This document shows, one piece after another, positions 9,262-19,744 of a stretch of 64,000 bases of DNA (within the stretch, counting starts at the first letter, position 1; each line of letters begins with the position of its first letter). The notes under the pieces are model-generated. The model saw nothing but the letters and a program-made list of their open reading frames with translations, did not search any database and was not told where the DNA came from. The position numbers were made by a program, and so were the translations under genes. This stretch comes from an uncultured Roseburia sp. (GTDB lineage Bacteria; Bacillota; Clostridia; Lachnospirales; Lachnospiraceae): NCBI GenBank assembly GCA_947062675.1, contig CAMSQM010000001.1, positions 62,001 to 126,000 on the forward strand, read 5' to 3'.

Positions 9262-10389
9262 ATGGGAAATCTGATGGATTACCTGGACTGGCGGGGAGAT
9301 CTGCCGTTTCAGGCGGACGGTTTTAACGAGGTGGACAGCCTCATTCTGACACAGCTTATCTACGTGGACTTCGGCGGGATTGTGGAGGGACCGGAGAGCG
9401 GCGCCGCGGTGAGCCTGAAAGAGGCGTCCGCGCGGTTCTGGAATACACATACGGAAGAGGAAATCCTTGCAAAGGTGTCGATGACAAAGTCGGCGCCTTT
9501 TGTCATGCGCAGGATGGCGGAGACAAAGCGTTTCGGGGAGATCGCGCTCTCGCGGTATGTCAACGAGATCAGCGAGGAGGAGCAGTCCCAGTTTTCGGTC
9601 GCCTGTATGAGACTGCCCGACGCGGGGCTTTACGTGGCCTTTTGCGGGACAGATGATACGATCGTCGGCTGGCGGGAAAATTTTAATATGGGGTATCTCG
9701 CGGAAACGCCAGGGCAGCGCAAGGCTGTGGAGTATTTAAGCCGCGTTCTGGCGCAGGAGCAGGAAAAGGTGCGCGTGGGAGGTCACTCCAAAGGGGGAAA
9801 TCTGGCGGTCTATGCGTCGGTAAAATGCGAGCTGCAGCTGCAGGAGAAAATCGCGGCGGTCTACAGCAACGACGGACCCGGATTTTCCAGGGAAGTGATT
9901 GAAAGCGAATCGTACCGGAGGATACTTCCGAAAATCCGCACGATTCTGCCTGAGTCGTCGATTGTGGGGCTTCTTCTGGAACACCAGGGGGCCTGCGAGG
10001 TCGTGAAAAGCTCCCAGAACGGAGTGATGCAGCACGACGCTCTTTCATGGGAGGTGCTTGGCGCGCGCTTTATCCGCACCGCGCATGTGGCGGCGGAGAG
10101 CGTTCTTCTCGACGAGACAATGAAGTCCTGGATTTACCAGCTGAGCGGGGATGAGCGGGAACAGATTGTGGAAACCATATTTTCCATGCTGGAAGACGCG
10201 GGAATAAAAACTGTCGATGATTTTTACGGGAGTCCCTGGAAGATGATGCAGGAGCTCTTAAAAGCACGGAGCAGGCTTTCCAGCGAATCGCAGAAACTGC
10301 TGTCAAGGGCCCTGAAGCTGCTCTGGAATGAGGGAAACAGGGCGTTGCGCAGGGCGGTAAAAGAGCGGAAACAGAGTTCTGAGGGATGA
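9262..10389 (+). CDS. Mbeg1-like / DUF2974 alpha/beta hydrolase
   Basis: 375-aa protein with a lipase-class nucleophile elbow VGGHSKGGNLAVYAS (Gly-His-Ser-Lys-Gly) near residue 175 and the N-terminal block typical of DUF2974 (Mbeg1-like) proteins of Firmicutes: NLMDYLDWRGDLPF and FNEVDSLILTQLIYVDF. The family is predicted to be hydrolytic, but no reaction is established. No signal peptide or membrane helix is visible, so it is likely cytoplasmic. It starts 12 nt after the HAD gene and is the last gene of the run beginning at 3178. Confidence 0.85.
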   Translation: MGNLMDYLDWRGDLPFQADGFNEVDSLILTQLIYVDFGGIVEGPESGAAVSLKEASARFWNTHTEEEILAKVSMTKSAPFVMRRMAETKRFGEIALSRYVNEISEEEQSQFSVACMRLPDAGLYVAFCGTDDTIVGWRENFNMGYLAETPGQRKAVEYLSRVLAQEQEKVRVGGHSKGGNLAVYASVKCELQLQEKIAAVYSNDGPGFSREVIESESYRRILPKIRTILPESSIVGLLLEHQGACEVVKSSQNGVMQHDALSWEVLGARFIRTAHVAAESVLLDETMKSWIYQLSGDEREQIVETIFSMLEDAGIKTVDDFYGSPWKMMQELLKARSRLSSESQKLLSRALKLLWNEGNRALRRAVKERKQSSEG

Positions 10390-10545
10390 AAGCGCTCCCG
10401 CGGGGATCGCACTGAGGCGCTGAAGCCTTATTTTATAAAAAAAGTATAAAATTGAAGAAATTGGAAAAAATAAGAAAAAGAAAGAAAAGCGGAGAAAAAT
10501 ATAGTAAAATCATTAAAAAATGGGAATAAACAGAAATATATCCGG

Positions 10546-10574
10546 TTGCAGATTACAGAGCAAATCTCTATTAT
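10546..10574 (+). promoter_or_regulatory. Sigma-A promoter of groES-groEL
   Basis: TTGCAG at 10546-10551, 17-nt spacer, TATTAT at 10569-10574. Transcription would start a few bases before or in the CIRCE operator. The 150 nt upstream are very A-rich, like an UP element. Confidence 0.75.
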
Positions 10575-10585
10575 ATGTCTAGCAG

Positions 10586-12621
<2,036 letters not shown>

Positions 12622-12684
12622 AACGTCCGGCTGTGGCCCGGGCCGGGAGAACCCGCAGGGACCGGGCGGAACAGGAACGATCAG

Positions 12685-12723
12685 ACTCCGCAGGACAGAT
12701 ATCATCTGTCCTGCGGAGTTTTT
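12685..12723 (+). terminator. Intrinsic terminator of groES-groEL
   Basis: A 16-bp perfect stem (ACTCCGCAGGACAGAT and its complement) around a 3-nt loop, followed by a T run, 64 nt after the groEL stop. Confidence 0.93.
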
Positions 12724-12807
12724 GTGATGGCAGACCTGTGATGATAAATTTGTGATGGCAGACCTGTGATGGCAGATTTGTGATGGCAGATTTGTGCGGG
12801 CAGCGAA
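12724..12807 (+). repeat. Six 14-bp tandem repeats after groEL
   Basis: Units start at 12724, 12738, 12752, 12766, 12780 and 12794, exactly 14 bp apart. The main form is GTGATGGCAGA(CC/TT)T; unit 2 and unit 6 are diverged. It lies between the groEL terminator and the M23 gene, and no open frame supports coding. Confidence 0.85.
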
Positions 12808-12937
12808 CGGGGGTGCAGCCTGTATTGTGAATGGATGTCGGGGAAGTGTGAATACCGGCGGTCAGGGCACGTCGGGCGCGAGGTTCTTTCACGCCGGAAA
12901 ATTCATATAATAGGAAAAAACGACAGAATGGCGGCAT

Positions 12938-13603
12938 ATGCAGACAGAATTCAGGCAGGTTCCGGTTTGGGCAAAAGAAAAGGGCAGGTATGGCAGAATA
13001 AAGGCGGCGATTGTGCTGGAGGCGGCAGTACTTCTGGCCGTCTGTGTGATTTTTTTCGGGGAAGAAATTTTAAAGGACAACGGTACGGTGGAGGTGACAG
13101 GGGATGGTCTGATCAAATGGGTGGATTTTAACGTCACGTATGAGGCGCTCTGCCGGGCGTATCAGTATGACGTGGATACTTACGGGAAGGATGTGCACCT
13201 TGACTGGATTGAGCTGCTGGCATATGCCGCGGCAAAATGCGGAGGAGATTTCGGTGTAAATACGGTGGAGGATATCCGCAGGATCGCGGAGCAGCTGATT
13301 TCCGGGGAGACGACGATGGAGAAGGCAGCCGCGGATATGAAGTATTACGGGTATTATAAGGAAGCGTACACTGCTGTCCTTGGCGGTTTTGTCGGAGAAT
13401 ATGAGATACAGGAAAAAGAGGACGGGGAATTTGTCGGAAAATACGGGCTGAAAGCATTTTCGCCGGTGGCGAAGGGATTTGAGTACAGCGACTATGATGA
13501 TGACTCTGTTACAGCAGGACTAAATATGCGCGCTTACCCAGGGGCGCTCGCCGCGCCGTCTGGTCTTAAGATGGTCTGCGGGCCGTCAGGAGCAGGAGAA
13601 TGA
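12938..13603 (+). CDS. 5' half of a split M23 metallopeptidase gene, reading into element 1
   Basis: The first 188 codons (to 13501) encode the membrane-anchored front of an M23-type cell-wall peptidase: a basic start, one hydrophobic helix at about residues 22-42, then a helical outside domain (LDWIELLAYAAAKCGG, VEDIRRIAEQL, KYYGYYKEAYTAVL) and the linker GLKAFSPVAKGFEYSDYDD. No zinc ligands are present. From 13502 the frame runs 33 codons into the element and stops at TGA 13601-13603, overlapping the ATG of the first recombinase (ATGA). The missing catalytic half is at 21332-21853. Joining 12938-13501 to 21332-21853 gives one 361-aa frame. A TATAAT-like box (12906-12911, within CATATAATA) lies upstream but no clear -35 is visible. 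Part of the interval 12622-12937 is covered by the terminator and repeats. Confidence 0.85.
   Translation: MQTEFRQVPVWAKEKGRYGRIKAAIVLEAAVLLAVCVIFFGEEILKDNGTVEVTGDGLIKWVDFNVTYEALCRAYQYDVDTYGKDVHLDWIELLAYAAAKCGGDFGVNTVEDIRRIAEQLISGETTMEKAAADMKYYGYYKEAYTAVLGGFVGEYEIQEKEDGEFVGKYGLKAFSPVAKGFEYSDYDDDSVTAGLNMRAYPGALAAPSGLKMVCGPSGAGE
13498..13520 (+). other. attL of element 1
   Basis: Core TGAT at 13498-13501 joins the host gene on the left to the element arm GACTCTGTTACAGCAGGAC (13502-13520) on the right. The core is shared with 21328-21331. The arm is an inverted partner of the right-hand arm at 21309-21327 (see attR). Exact crossover bases are inferred to be the central GA. Confidence 0.72.
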
Positions 13604-15249
13604 GCGGCAATGGAATGGCATCCCGGCCGCCCAGGGTGTGGAATGTCTGCGGATATGTGCGCCTTTCACGGGAGGACGGCGCCGTCCCGGATGCCGGCGG
13701 CAATCCCTGCCGAGGCGCCGGGAGGGAGAGCAACAGCGTCACGGGACAAAAAGAGCTGATCCGTGATTACTTAAGCGGTCATCCGGAACTTGTGGAGTGC
13801 GATATGAAAGTGGACGACGGGTATTCCGGCCTGAGCTTTGAGCGGCCCGCTTTCCGGGAAATGATGGACGCCGTAAAAGAGGGAAAGATCAACTGTATTA
13901 TTGTGAAAGATTTATCGAGATTCGGCAGGAATTATCTTGAAGCGGGGGAATATATCGAGCGGATTTTTCCGTTTCTGGGAGTGCGCTTTATAGCAATCAA
14001 CGACCATTATGACAGCCTGTACAAAAAAACGGAGTCCGAAGCGCTTCTGATTCCGTTTAAAAATCTGATCAATGAAGCATACTGCCGTGATATATCCGTA
14101 AAAATCCGCAGCCAGCTGGCGGTGCGGCGCAGGAGGGGGGATTTTACGGGTTCTTTTGCCGTTTACGGGTACTTAAAAGATCCGCAAAACAGAAATCATC
14201 TGGTGAAGGACGAATTTGCAGCCGGTGTGGTGCGCGATCTTTTCCGCTGGAAGCTGGAAGGAATGAGTGCCGGGGATATCGCGGACCGCCTGAACCGGGA
14301 GGGCGTTTCCTCCCCGCTGGATTATAAGAAATCACAGGGCCTGCGCTTTTTTACCCCGTTCGGGGGATGCGGACGTTCCCTGTGGAATGCCACCACTGTT
14401 TTGCGTATTCTGAAAAATCCCGTCTATACAGGGGTGCTGGAACAGGGGAAGAGCACCGCTGTGTGCCTGAAAGTAAAACGCCGTGTGGCAAAGCCGCGCA
14501 GCGGGTGGGATATTGTGGAGGGGACGCACGAGGCGCTGGTGGGACGGGATGAATTTACGGCCGTTCAGAGGGTGCTGGCGCGGGATATACGCACAGGGCC
14601 GGGGAATCCGGTTGCGGACCGCCTCTCAGGGATGGTGTACTGCGGGGAATGCGGGGCGGCAATGGTGCGAAAGACGGTACCCTCCGGAAAAAAGAAATAC
14701 ATATATTATGTCTGTGCGGCGCACAAAAATAAGAAGTCCTGCTCTGCGCACAGTGTGCGGGACAGTGTGCTGGAGGAGATTGTGCTTAAGTCCGTACAAA
14801 AACAGATGGAGAGTGTGATCGGCGCGGAACGCCTCGCGGAACTCTCAGACGCCGTCTTTGCGCCGGACGATAGCGCCGGGAAGCTGCGGGAGCGTCTGGA
14901 TCGGAAGAACGGGGAGATCAGCCGCTTTCAGCGACTGCTGGATTCCCTGTATGAGAACCTGGAGGATGGGATCATCAGCCGGGAGGAATACACAGGCCTG
15001 AAAAAGAAATACGGCCTGCTCCTCGCACAGGCGAAAGAGCAGGCCGGAGAACTCTGTCTGGAAAAAGAATGCGCGCCTGCCGGCGGCACCGGAAGCCGGG
15101 CCGGAAACAGAAAATACCAAAAGCTCACGGAGCCGGACCGGGCCGCTGTGGTGATCCTTCTGGAGCGCATTCTTGTGTACAGAGACAAACGGGTGGAAAT
15201 CATCTGTGACTGGAAGGATCAGATGCCGGCTGCCGCGGACAAAAAATGA
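13600..15249 (+). CDS. Large serine recombinase 1 of element 1
   Basis: 549-aa site-specific recombinase of the resolvase/integrase large-serine class. The catalytic domain has CGYVRLSRED (the Ser is the nucleophile), the GYSGLSFERPAFREMMD block and IIVKDLSRFGRNYLEAGEYIE; then the recombinase DNA-binding domain (GMSAGDIADRLNREGVSSP), the zinc ribbon CGECGAAMVRKT ending ...KKSC, and a C-terminal coiled coil (about residues 425-490). ATG 13600 overlaps the stop of the truncated M23 frame as ATGA, with AGGAGCAGGAG before it, so translation is coupled to the host gene fragment. It differs strongly from recombinases 2 and 3. Confidence 0.93.
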   Translation: MSGNGMASRPPRVWNVCGYVRLSREDGAVPDAGGNPCRGAGRESNSVTGQKELIRDYLSGHPELVECDMKVDDGYSGLSFERPAFREMMDAVKEGKINCIIVKDLSRFGRNYLEAGEYIERIFPFLGVRFIAINDHYDSLYKKTESEALLIPFKNLINEAYCRDISVKIRSQLAVRRRRGDFTGSFAVYGYLKDPQNRNHLVKDEFAAGVVRDLFRWKLEGMSAGDIADRLNREGVSSPLDYKKSQGLRFFTPFGGCGRSLWNATTVLRILKNPVYTGVLEQGKSTAVCLKVKRRVAKPRSGWDIVEGTHEALVGRDEFTAVQRVLARDIRTGPGNPVADRLSGMVYCGECGAAMVRKTVPSGKKKYIYYVCAAHKNKKSCSAHSVRDSVLEEIVLKSVQKQMESVIGAERLAELSDAVFAPDDSAGKLRERLDRKNGEISRFQRLLDSLYENLEDGIISREEYTGLKKKYGLLLAQAKEQAGELCLEKECAPAGGTGSRAGNRKYQKLTEPDRAAVVILLERILVYRDKRVEIICDWKDQMPAAADKK

Positions 15250-15272
15250 AATGCGTCCAGCCGGCATAAAAA

Positions 15273-17306
15273 TTATGAGCAGAGTTCAAATTTCTGCACC
15301 ATTTTATTCAGAAGTTCAGCCTGGGAAGCCAGTTCCTCCGAGGTTGCGGAGGTTTCCTGGGAAGCTGCGGAATTATCCTGAATGCCGTGATTGATCTCGT
15401 CGATCCGTTTGCGGAGCTGCTTCATATTTTCGGCCTGGATGGCTGCATTTTCCGCAGTCTCCTGAATCATTCCGTTTACATAGTCCACAGAGTTCACGGA
15501 TTCCCTGAGAGAATCCATGGCGCCGGAGGCGATGGAATTTCCCCTGTTAATTTCTTCCATTGAGATTTCAATCAGTTCCCTTGTGGTATTTGCAGCTTTG
15601 GAACTTTCCAGAGCCAGCTTTCCGATTTCATCGGCGACAACCGCAAAACCTCTTCCGGCCTCCCCTGCGCGTGCTGCCTCAATGGAAGCGTTCAGTGACA
15701 GAAGATTTGTCTGTGATGCGATGTCCTCGATGGTCTGAATAATGCCGACAACCTGCCGGGAAGTCTCGCGGATTTTGCTCATGGCGTCCATCATCAGCTT
15801 CATTTTTTCCTGATTCTGCTCGATCATGGAGGCGGCCTGTGCTGTGGCTTTCGCGGAAGCTTCCGCTTCCCTGCGGCTGCTTTCAACCTGATCTGCAACG
15901 GTATTGGTGGTCGCCGCAAGCTGTTCGATGGAAGCGGCCTGCACTTCCGCGCCCTCCGCCAGAACCTGCGAGGCGGAGGCAAGTTCATTGGCGCCGACGG
16001 ACACGCGCTCAGAACTTTCATTGATTCCCAGCATTACCTGATTCATGGAACCGGAGATATTGAGCAGCGCGGTTTTGATTTTCTGAAATTCGCCCGCATA
16101 ATCATTTTTCAGCTGAATTTTTAGTCTGCCGTCAGCAATCTGTGCCAGGACTTCTGCCGTCTCATCTATATATACAATATACTCTTTGAGCCGGTTGACT
16201 GTCTTCTGAAAGGATTCGCCCAGCTCACCGATCTCATTTTCACATGTGATGCTCAGATCCACGTCCAGGTTTCCGGCGGCGAGCTGCTGCGCGGTGTGGC
16301 TGAGCTCCAGGATCGGTCTGGACAGGCTGGCGGCGCTTTTGCGGATCCGGACCGCAATCAGCAGAATACCCGCCGCAAAGATGATAACCAGCCCGATGAT
16401 CATTGCAGACAGCATGGAATAGTATTCAGACAGAGGCAGGCTGCTCAGAACAATATAACCGGTATCGCCGGCATGCTGCAGAAAGCCATACTGTGCGACA
16501 CTGCCTGTCTTATATCTCAGAAAGAGATCCTTATCTGAGAGGAGCGTGTCCGCGACATTCTGTGACATTCCGGCTTCGCTGATATTTTTCTGAATGAGAT
16601 CGCTCTGCGGGTGATAGAGGATGGTGCCGTTAACGGATATTAACTGGATATATCCGTTGCGGCCGATCCGGTATCCGCTCATAATGTCAGTCATGTGATC
16701 GAGAGCGATGTCCATGCCGGCGGCGCCGAGAATCTCCCCTGTCGCATCATCAAACACCGGAGCTGCGGAGCTTATAATCATTTTACCCGTTGAGGAATCT
16801 ATGTAAGGCTCTGTGAGAACGGGCTTCCCTGTCTCAATGCAGCCGTACCATCCGCGGCCGGTGATATCCCATCCCTCCCCGCTGACATAACCGTCGGACT
16901 GTATCAGCGCGCTGGCGTCCAGGTCAGAGATCCAGACGGCCATGAGATTTTCGGAATCAGTTTCTGCGATGTGGACGAGGTTGTCCATCACCGTGTCCAT
17001 TTTTTCAGCCTGACGGATATCATCGCCGGCCTGTGTCTCCAGCATCACCTGTTTAATTTCCGGATTGACGGCGAGCTGTCCGGCGCTCCTGGTGTACTGC
17101 TCCAGAAATCCGGTCAGCTGGCTGGCAGCTGTATTGGATTCCTGTGTCAGCTCCTTTTTTCCGGATGTGATCGTCAGCCATCCCACCATACAGATTGCGA
17201 CGGCGGCGATAAGGAGAAGTACAAAAATGACGCTTCCGCCGATCTGATACAGAATTTCATCCGCAATTTTTTTTCCGGATCTGTTTTTTTTCTGTTGTTT
17301 TTTCAT
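15273..17306 (-). CDS. Methyl-accepting chemotaxis protein with dCache sensor (cargo of element 1)
   Basis: 677-aa membrane chemoreceptor. Order seen: basic start, helix at about 22-46, extracellular dCache-type sensor (about 47-285, with ...WDITGRGWY...[13 protein letters not shown] and [12 protein letters not shown]), second helix at about 290-315, HAMP region, then the methyl-accepting coiled coil with the hairpin tip [34 protein letters not shown]. It would signal through CheW/CheA; the ligand is unknown, though dCache domains often bind amino acids or other small molecules. GGGAGG precedes the ATG. It is transcribed against the recombinases from its own promoter and lies 23 nt beyond the recombinase 1 stop. 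Confidence 0.93.
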   Translation of the reverse strand: MKKQQKKNRSGKKIADEILYQIGGSVIFVLLLIAAVAICMVGWLTITSGKKELTQESNTAASQLTGFLEQYTRSAGQLAVNPEIKQVMLETQAGDDIRQAEKMDTVMDNLVHIAETDSENLMAVWISDLDASALIQSDGYVSGEGWDITGRGWYGCIETGKPVLTEPYIDSSTGKMIISSAAPVFDDATGEILGAAGMDIALDHMTDIMSGYRIGRNGYIQLISVNGTILYHPQSDLIQKNISEAGMSQNVADTLLSDKDLFLRYKTGSVAQYGFLQHAGDTGYIVLSSLPLSEYYSMLSAMIIGLVIIFAAGILLIAVRIRKSAASLSRPILELSHTAQQLAAGNLDVDLSITCENEIGELGESFQKTVNRLKEYIVYIDETAEVLAQIADGRLKIQLKNDYAGEFQKIKTALLNISGSMNQVMLGINESSERVSVGANELASASQVLAEGAEVQAASIEQLAATTNTVADQVESSRREAEASAKATAQAASMIEQNQEKMKLMMDAMSKIRETSRQVVGIIQTIEDIASQTNLLSLNASIEAARAGEAGRGFAVVADEIGKLALESSKAANTTRELIEISMEEINRGNSIASGAMDSLRESVNSVDYVNGMIQETAENAAIQAENMKQLRKRIDEINHGIQDNSAASQETSATSEELASQAELLNKMVQKFELCS

Positions 17307-17343
17307 GGTAAACCTCCCTGTATATCATTATCCCTTCCCTGAT

Positions 17344-17372
17344 ATTGTAGCGCTGTTTTTTGGTCAATACAA
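17344..17372 (-). promoter_or_regulatory. Sigma-A promoter of the element 1 chemoreceptor
   Basis: On the minus strand TTGTAT (17372-17367), 17-nt spacer, TACAAT (17349-17344), 38 nt before the start codon. No sigma-D chemotaxis consensus is visible here, unlike the second receptor. Confidence 0.65.
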
Positions 17373-17483
17373 TAAAAAGTTTGATTTTTCCCACGGCGGG
17401 AAAAGAGGCGCTTTGTATATTGTATGCCGGGCGGGGAATGTAGGAGGATTTGCGGGAAGGGGATAGCGCGGAGGGGGAAGATA

Positions 17484-17492
17484 TGTTATACT
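17484..17492 (+). promoter_or_regulatory. Extended -10 promoter for the small genes of element 1
   Basis: TG-T-TATACT (17484-17492) lies 47 nt before the GTG start of the next gene. No convincing -35 box. Confidence 0.5.
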
Positions 17493-17538
17493 GGTATGAA
17501 AAGAGGAGCATGCCGGAAACAGAATGGAGGGTAAGTTA

Positions 17539-17865
17539 GTGAAACAGTTTGATACGGATTACAGAATGCTTGCGGCGATGTACAGGGACGGATATTTTCC
17601 GGATTTCCTGGTGGACAGGATAAAGGTATTGCTGGAGGATGTCATTGCTTTTCTGGAGACAGGGGAGCGGGATCCGCAGAAAGTACAGGAAAAATTTGAC
17701 AAAATGACGCTTGCGATCAATGATCTCCAGGAAGAATTTGAAGAAAATGACAGTGAGATTGAGACGGAGGCCAGGGAGAGCATCGCGGAGACCGTGGGAT
17801 ACATTCTGCAGTGGTTTGAGATTGACATGGATGTAGAGGACGCGATCGGGGAGCGCGAGTGGTGA
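17539..17865 (+). CDS. DUF5713-like small acidic protein
   Basis: 108 aa from GTG 17539, preferred over ATG 17524 because GGAGGG (17526-17531) is correctly placed for the GTG and lies inside the longer frame. The sequence MLAAMYRDGYFPDFLVDRIKVLLEDVIAFLE resembles the DUF5713 family from memory; the rest is helical and very acidic (EEFEENDSEIETEARESIAETVG). No signal peptide or membrane segment. Function unknown. First of three small genes lying between the chemoreceptor and recombinase 2 within element 1. Confidence 0.7.
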   Translation: MKQFDTDYRMLAAMYRDGYFPDFLVDRIKVLLEDVIAFLETGERDPQKVQEKFDKMTLAINDLQEEFEENDSEIETEARESIAETVGYILQWFEIDMDVEDAIGEREW

Positions 17866-17906
17866 GGTAATATAACGGCAGGGAATGCAGGAAAGGAGTC
17901 GGGAAG

Positions 17907-18401
17907 ATGGGATTATTTTCGAGGAAACCCAGGATAGACCTGGAGGAGGCGCAGAAAAATAAAGTCAGAATGCGTGAGCTGTTTCGTCAGGCTGTGGCTG
18001 ACGGGGATTCATATCAGATCCTTTATGCAAGCACAGGTTCGACCTGGAAGGAGAGCGGCATATTGTCAGATACCAGAGTGTACCAGATTATCAGCCTTGT
18101 GTTCGGTTACCGGGAATCAGATTTTAAGATTGCCGCTGTCCCGGTAAATACAGAACTGACGGAGTATTCGGAGCCGCTTGAGATTGGCATCGGGGAAGTA
18201 AAGACCATTAAGTACAGAAAAAGGGAGGATACCCTGGAAATGACCTTTGTCGAGAGAGGGAGAAACTCCATATATTTTTCCTTCAGCGATGTGGAAAAAG
18301 ATTCCAAAAGTTTTGTGTCGAATGTCAGTCAGGAAGAGGAGCGGCAGAAGGTTATGGCGTTTCTGGAAAAATACCGGGCAGGAATGCAGTCCGCGCGCTA
18401 A
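17907..18401 (+). CDS. Hypothetical 164-aa protein, element 1
   Basis: Good ribosome binding site (GAAAGGAG) before ATG 17907. The protein starts with a basic stretch GLFSRKPRIDLEEAQKNK, continues with a mixed alpha/beta region (YQILYASTGSTWK, YQIISLVFGYRESDFKIAAVPVNTEL) and ends in a charged helix. No membrane helix, metal motif or known catalytic signature is visible. It follows the DUF5713-like gene by 41 nt and is probably co-transcribed. I do not recognise the family. Confidence 0.7.
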   Translation: MGLFSRKPRIDLEEAQKNKVRMRELFRQAVADGDSYQILYASTGSTWKESGILSDTRVYQIISLVFGYRESDFKIAAVPVNTELTEYSEPLEIGIGEVKTIKYRKREDTLEMTFVERGRNSIYFSFSDVEKDSKSFVSNVSQEEERQKVMAFLEKYRAGMQSAR

Positions 18402-18474
18402 TAAGGGAAAATGCGGTACATAGGGACAAACACAGAGGGCATAAACTGAAAAAAAGAAGGAGTCCCGGACAGAT

Positions 18475-18741
18475 ATGGATTTAGTGTCCCTGACAGGTGC
18501 AGATGTCGAAAAAATGCGGGAGGCCGATATAAAAACGGTCGATCCGGATACTTTAAGAGATATCCGGGAAGTGAGGATTGACGCAAAACTGCCGGAACCG
18601 GACCGGATGCAGGAGTATGTGCGCCGGATCGGAAATCCGTATTGTTACCGCCATGGCAGATACACCGTGAAAATCAGTTTTACCGGAACGGACGTCACGC
18701 TTGAGGAGAAGCTGATCTCCAGACTCCGGATGGAAGGCTGA
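18475..18741 (+). CDS. DUF6870-like small protein upstream of recombinase 2
   Basis: 88-aa protein with the pattern IKTVDPDTLRDIREVRID...MQEYVRRIGNPYC followed by a basic residue and VKISFTGTDVTLEEKL. Small proteins of this type (DUF6870, from memory) are typically found in Clostridial mobile elements next to serine recombinases. AGAAGGAG (18455-18462) precedes ATG 18475. The stop lies 7 nt before recombinase 2, so it belongs to the recombinase operon. A role as recombinase accessory or directionality factor is possible but is inference from position and size only. Confidence 0.72.
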   Translation: MDLVSLTGADVEKMREADIKTVDPDTLRDIREVRIDAKLPEPDRMQEYVRRIGNPYCYRHGRYTVKISFTGTDVTLEEKLISRLRMEG

Positions 18742-18748
18742 AGCGGGG

Positions 18749-19744
18749 ATGCAGACAGGTATGAATGCGGCAGAGCCGGAGGGAAAACAGGCATGGAAGC
18801 TGCCGGAACCGGAACTTTCGGGCCGGCGTATTTACCGCGCGGGAGGCTATGTGCGTCTTTCCGTGGAGGACGGCGGCAGACCGGGGACGGATACGGCGGA
18901 GCTCCAGAAAGATCTGCTCAGGGCATATATCGCCGGACAGGAGGATATGGAGCTTCGGGAAATCTACTGTGATAACGGGCGGACGGGGACGGATTTTGAA
19001 CGTCCGGAGTTTGCGCGTCTTATGGAGGATGTCAGGCACGGAAGAATTGACTGTATTGTCGTGAAAGATCTGTCGCGCTTCGGGCGCAATTACCTGGATG
19101 CGGGAAATTATCTGGAGAGGATTTTTCCGCTTCTGGGGGTGCGGTTTGTGGCGGTGGCAGACCATTTTGACACAGACGGGCGCAGAGACGCTGCGGACGG
19201 ATATCTGGTACCGCTTCAGAATATCATTAACGAGGCGTACAGCAGGGATCTGTCAGAAAAAGTCGGTTCGGCTTACCGGGTCAGACAGCGCAACGGAGAA
19301 TTTACCGGCACATGGGCGTCCTATGGTTACCGCAGGTGCGCCGCGGACCCCCACCGGATTGAGCCGGATGAAAAGGCGGCCCCGGTGGTGCGCGCGATTT
19401 TCCGCTGGCGGCTGTCGGGGATGGGCTGCACACAGATCGCCAGGGAGCTGAACCGGCGGGACATCGCCTCTCCGTCACGCTATCACTATTTAAGGGGAGA
19501 TGCAAAGTGTGAGCGCTATGCACATGCAGAATGGAGCGCGGCCACTGTGCGGCGGATTCTTTCCAGCGAGGTATATCTCGGTCATATGGTGCAGGGAAGA
19601 AAGCGGCAGTCTTTTCGTGAGGGGATCCGCCAGAAGCGGCTTCCGGAGGCGGAGTGGACAGTGGTCCGCAACTGTCACGAACCGCTTATCGACGAGGAAA
19701 CATTTCTGGCTGTGCAGAAAGCGGGGAGGGAGGCGTGTGGATGA
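18749..19744 (+). CDS. Serine recombinase 2 of element 1 (short form without zinc ribbon)
   Basis: 331 aa. Catalytic domain with GGYVRLSVED (nucleophile Ser), GRTGTDFERPEFARLMED and IVVKDLSRFGRNYLDAGNYLE, then the recombinase domain (GMGCTQIARELNRRDIASP ... VRRILSSEVYLGHMVQGR ... CHEPLIDEETFLAVQKA). The protein ends where the zinc ribbon and coiled coil of full-length large serine recombinases would begin. It ends in an ATGA overlap with recombinase 3, so the two are probably made together and may act as a hetero-oligomer. The truncation could also be a degenerated copy; the conserved ATGA junction argues against recent decay. Confidence 0.88.
   Translation: MQTGMNAAEPEGKQAWKLPEPELSGRRIYRAGGYVRLSVEDGGRPGTDTAELQKDLLRAYIAGQEDMELREIYCDNGRTGTDFERPEFARLMEDVRHGRIDCIVVKDLSRFGRNYLDAGNYLERIFPLLGVRFVAVADHFDTDGRRDAADGYLVPLQNIINEAYSRDLSEKVGSAYRVRQRNGEFTGTWASYGYRRCAADPHRIEPDEKAAPVVRAIFRWRLSGMGCTQIARELNRRDIASPSRYHYLRGDAKCERYAHAEWSAATVRRILSSEVYLGHMVQGRKRQSFREGIRQKRLPEAEWTVVRNCHEPLIDEETFLAVQKAGREACG

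Noticed and set aside
12724-12807. CRISPR-like array
   Set aside because: Units are 14 bp and contiguous with no spacers; no cas genes in the window. Same reasoning for the 36-bp repeats at 39893-40000.
12904-12912. Sigma-K or sigma-E promoter for the M23 gene (CATATAATA)
   Set aside because: The -10 box fits sigma-K (CATANNNTA) but also sigma-A (TATAAT), and no -35 box at correct spacing supports a sporulation sigma factor. Left open.
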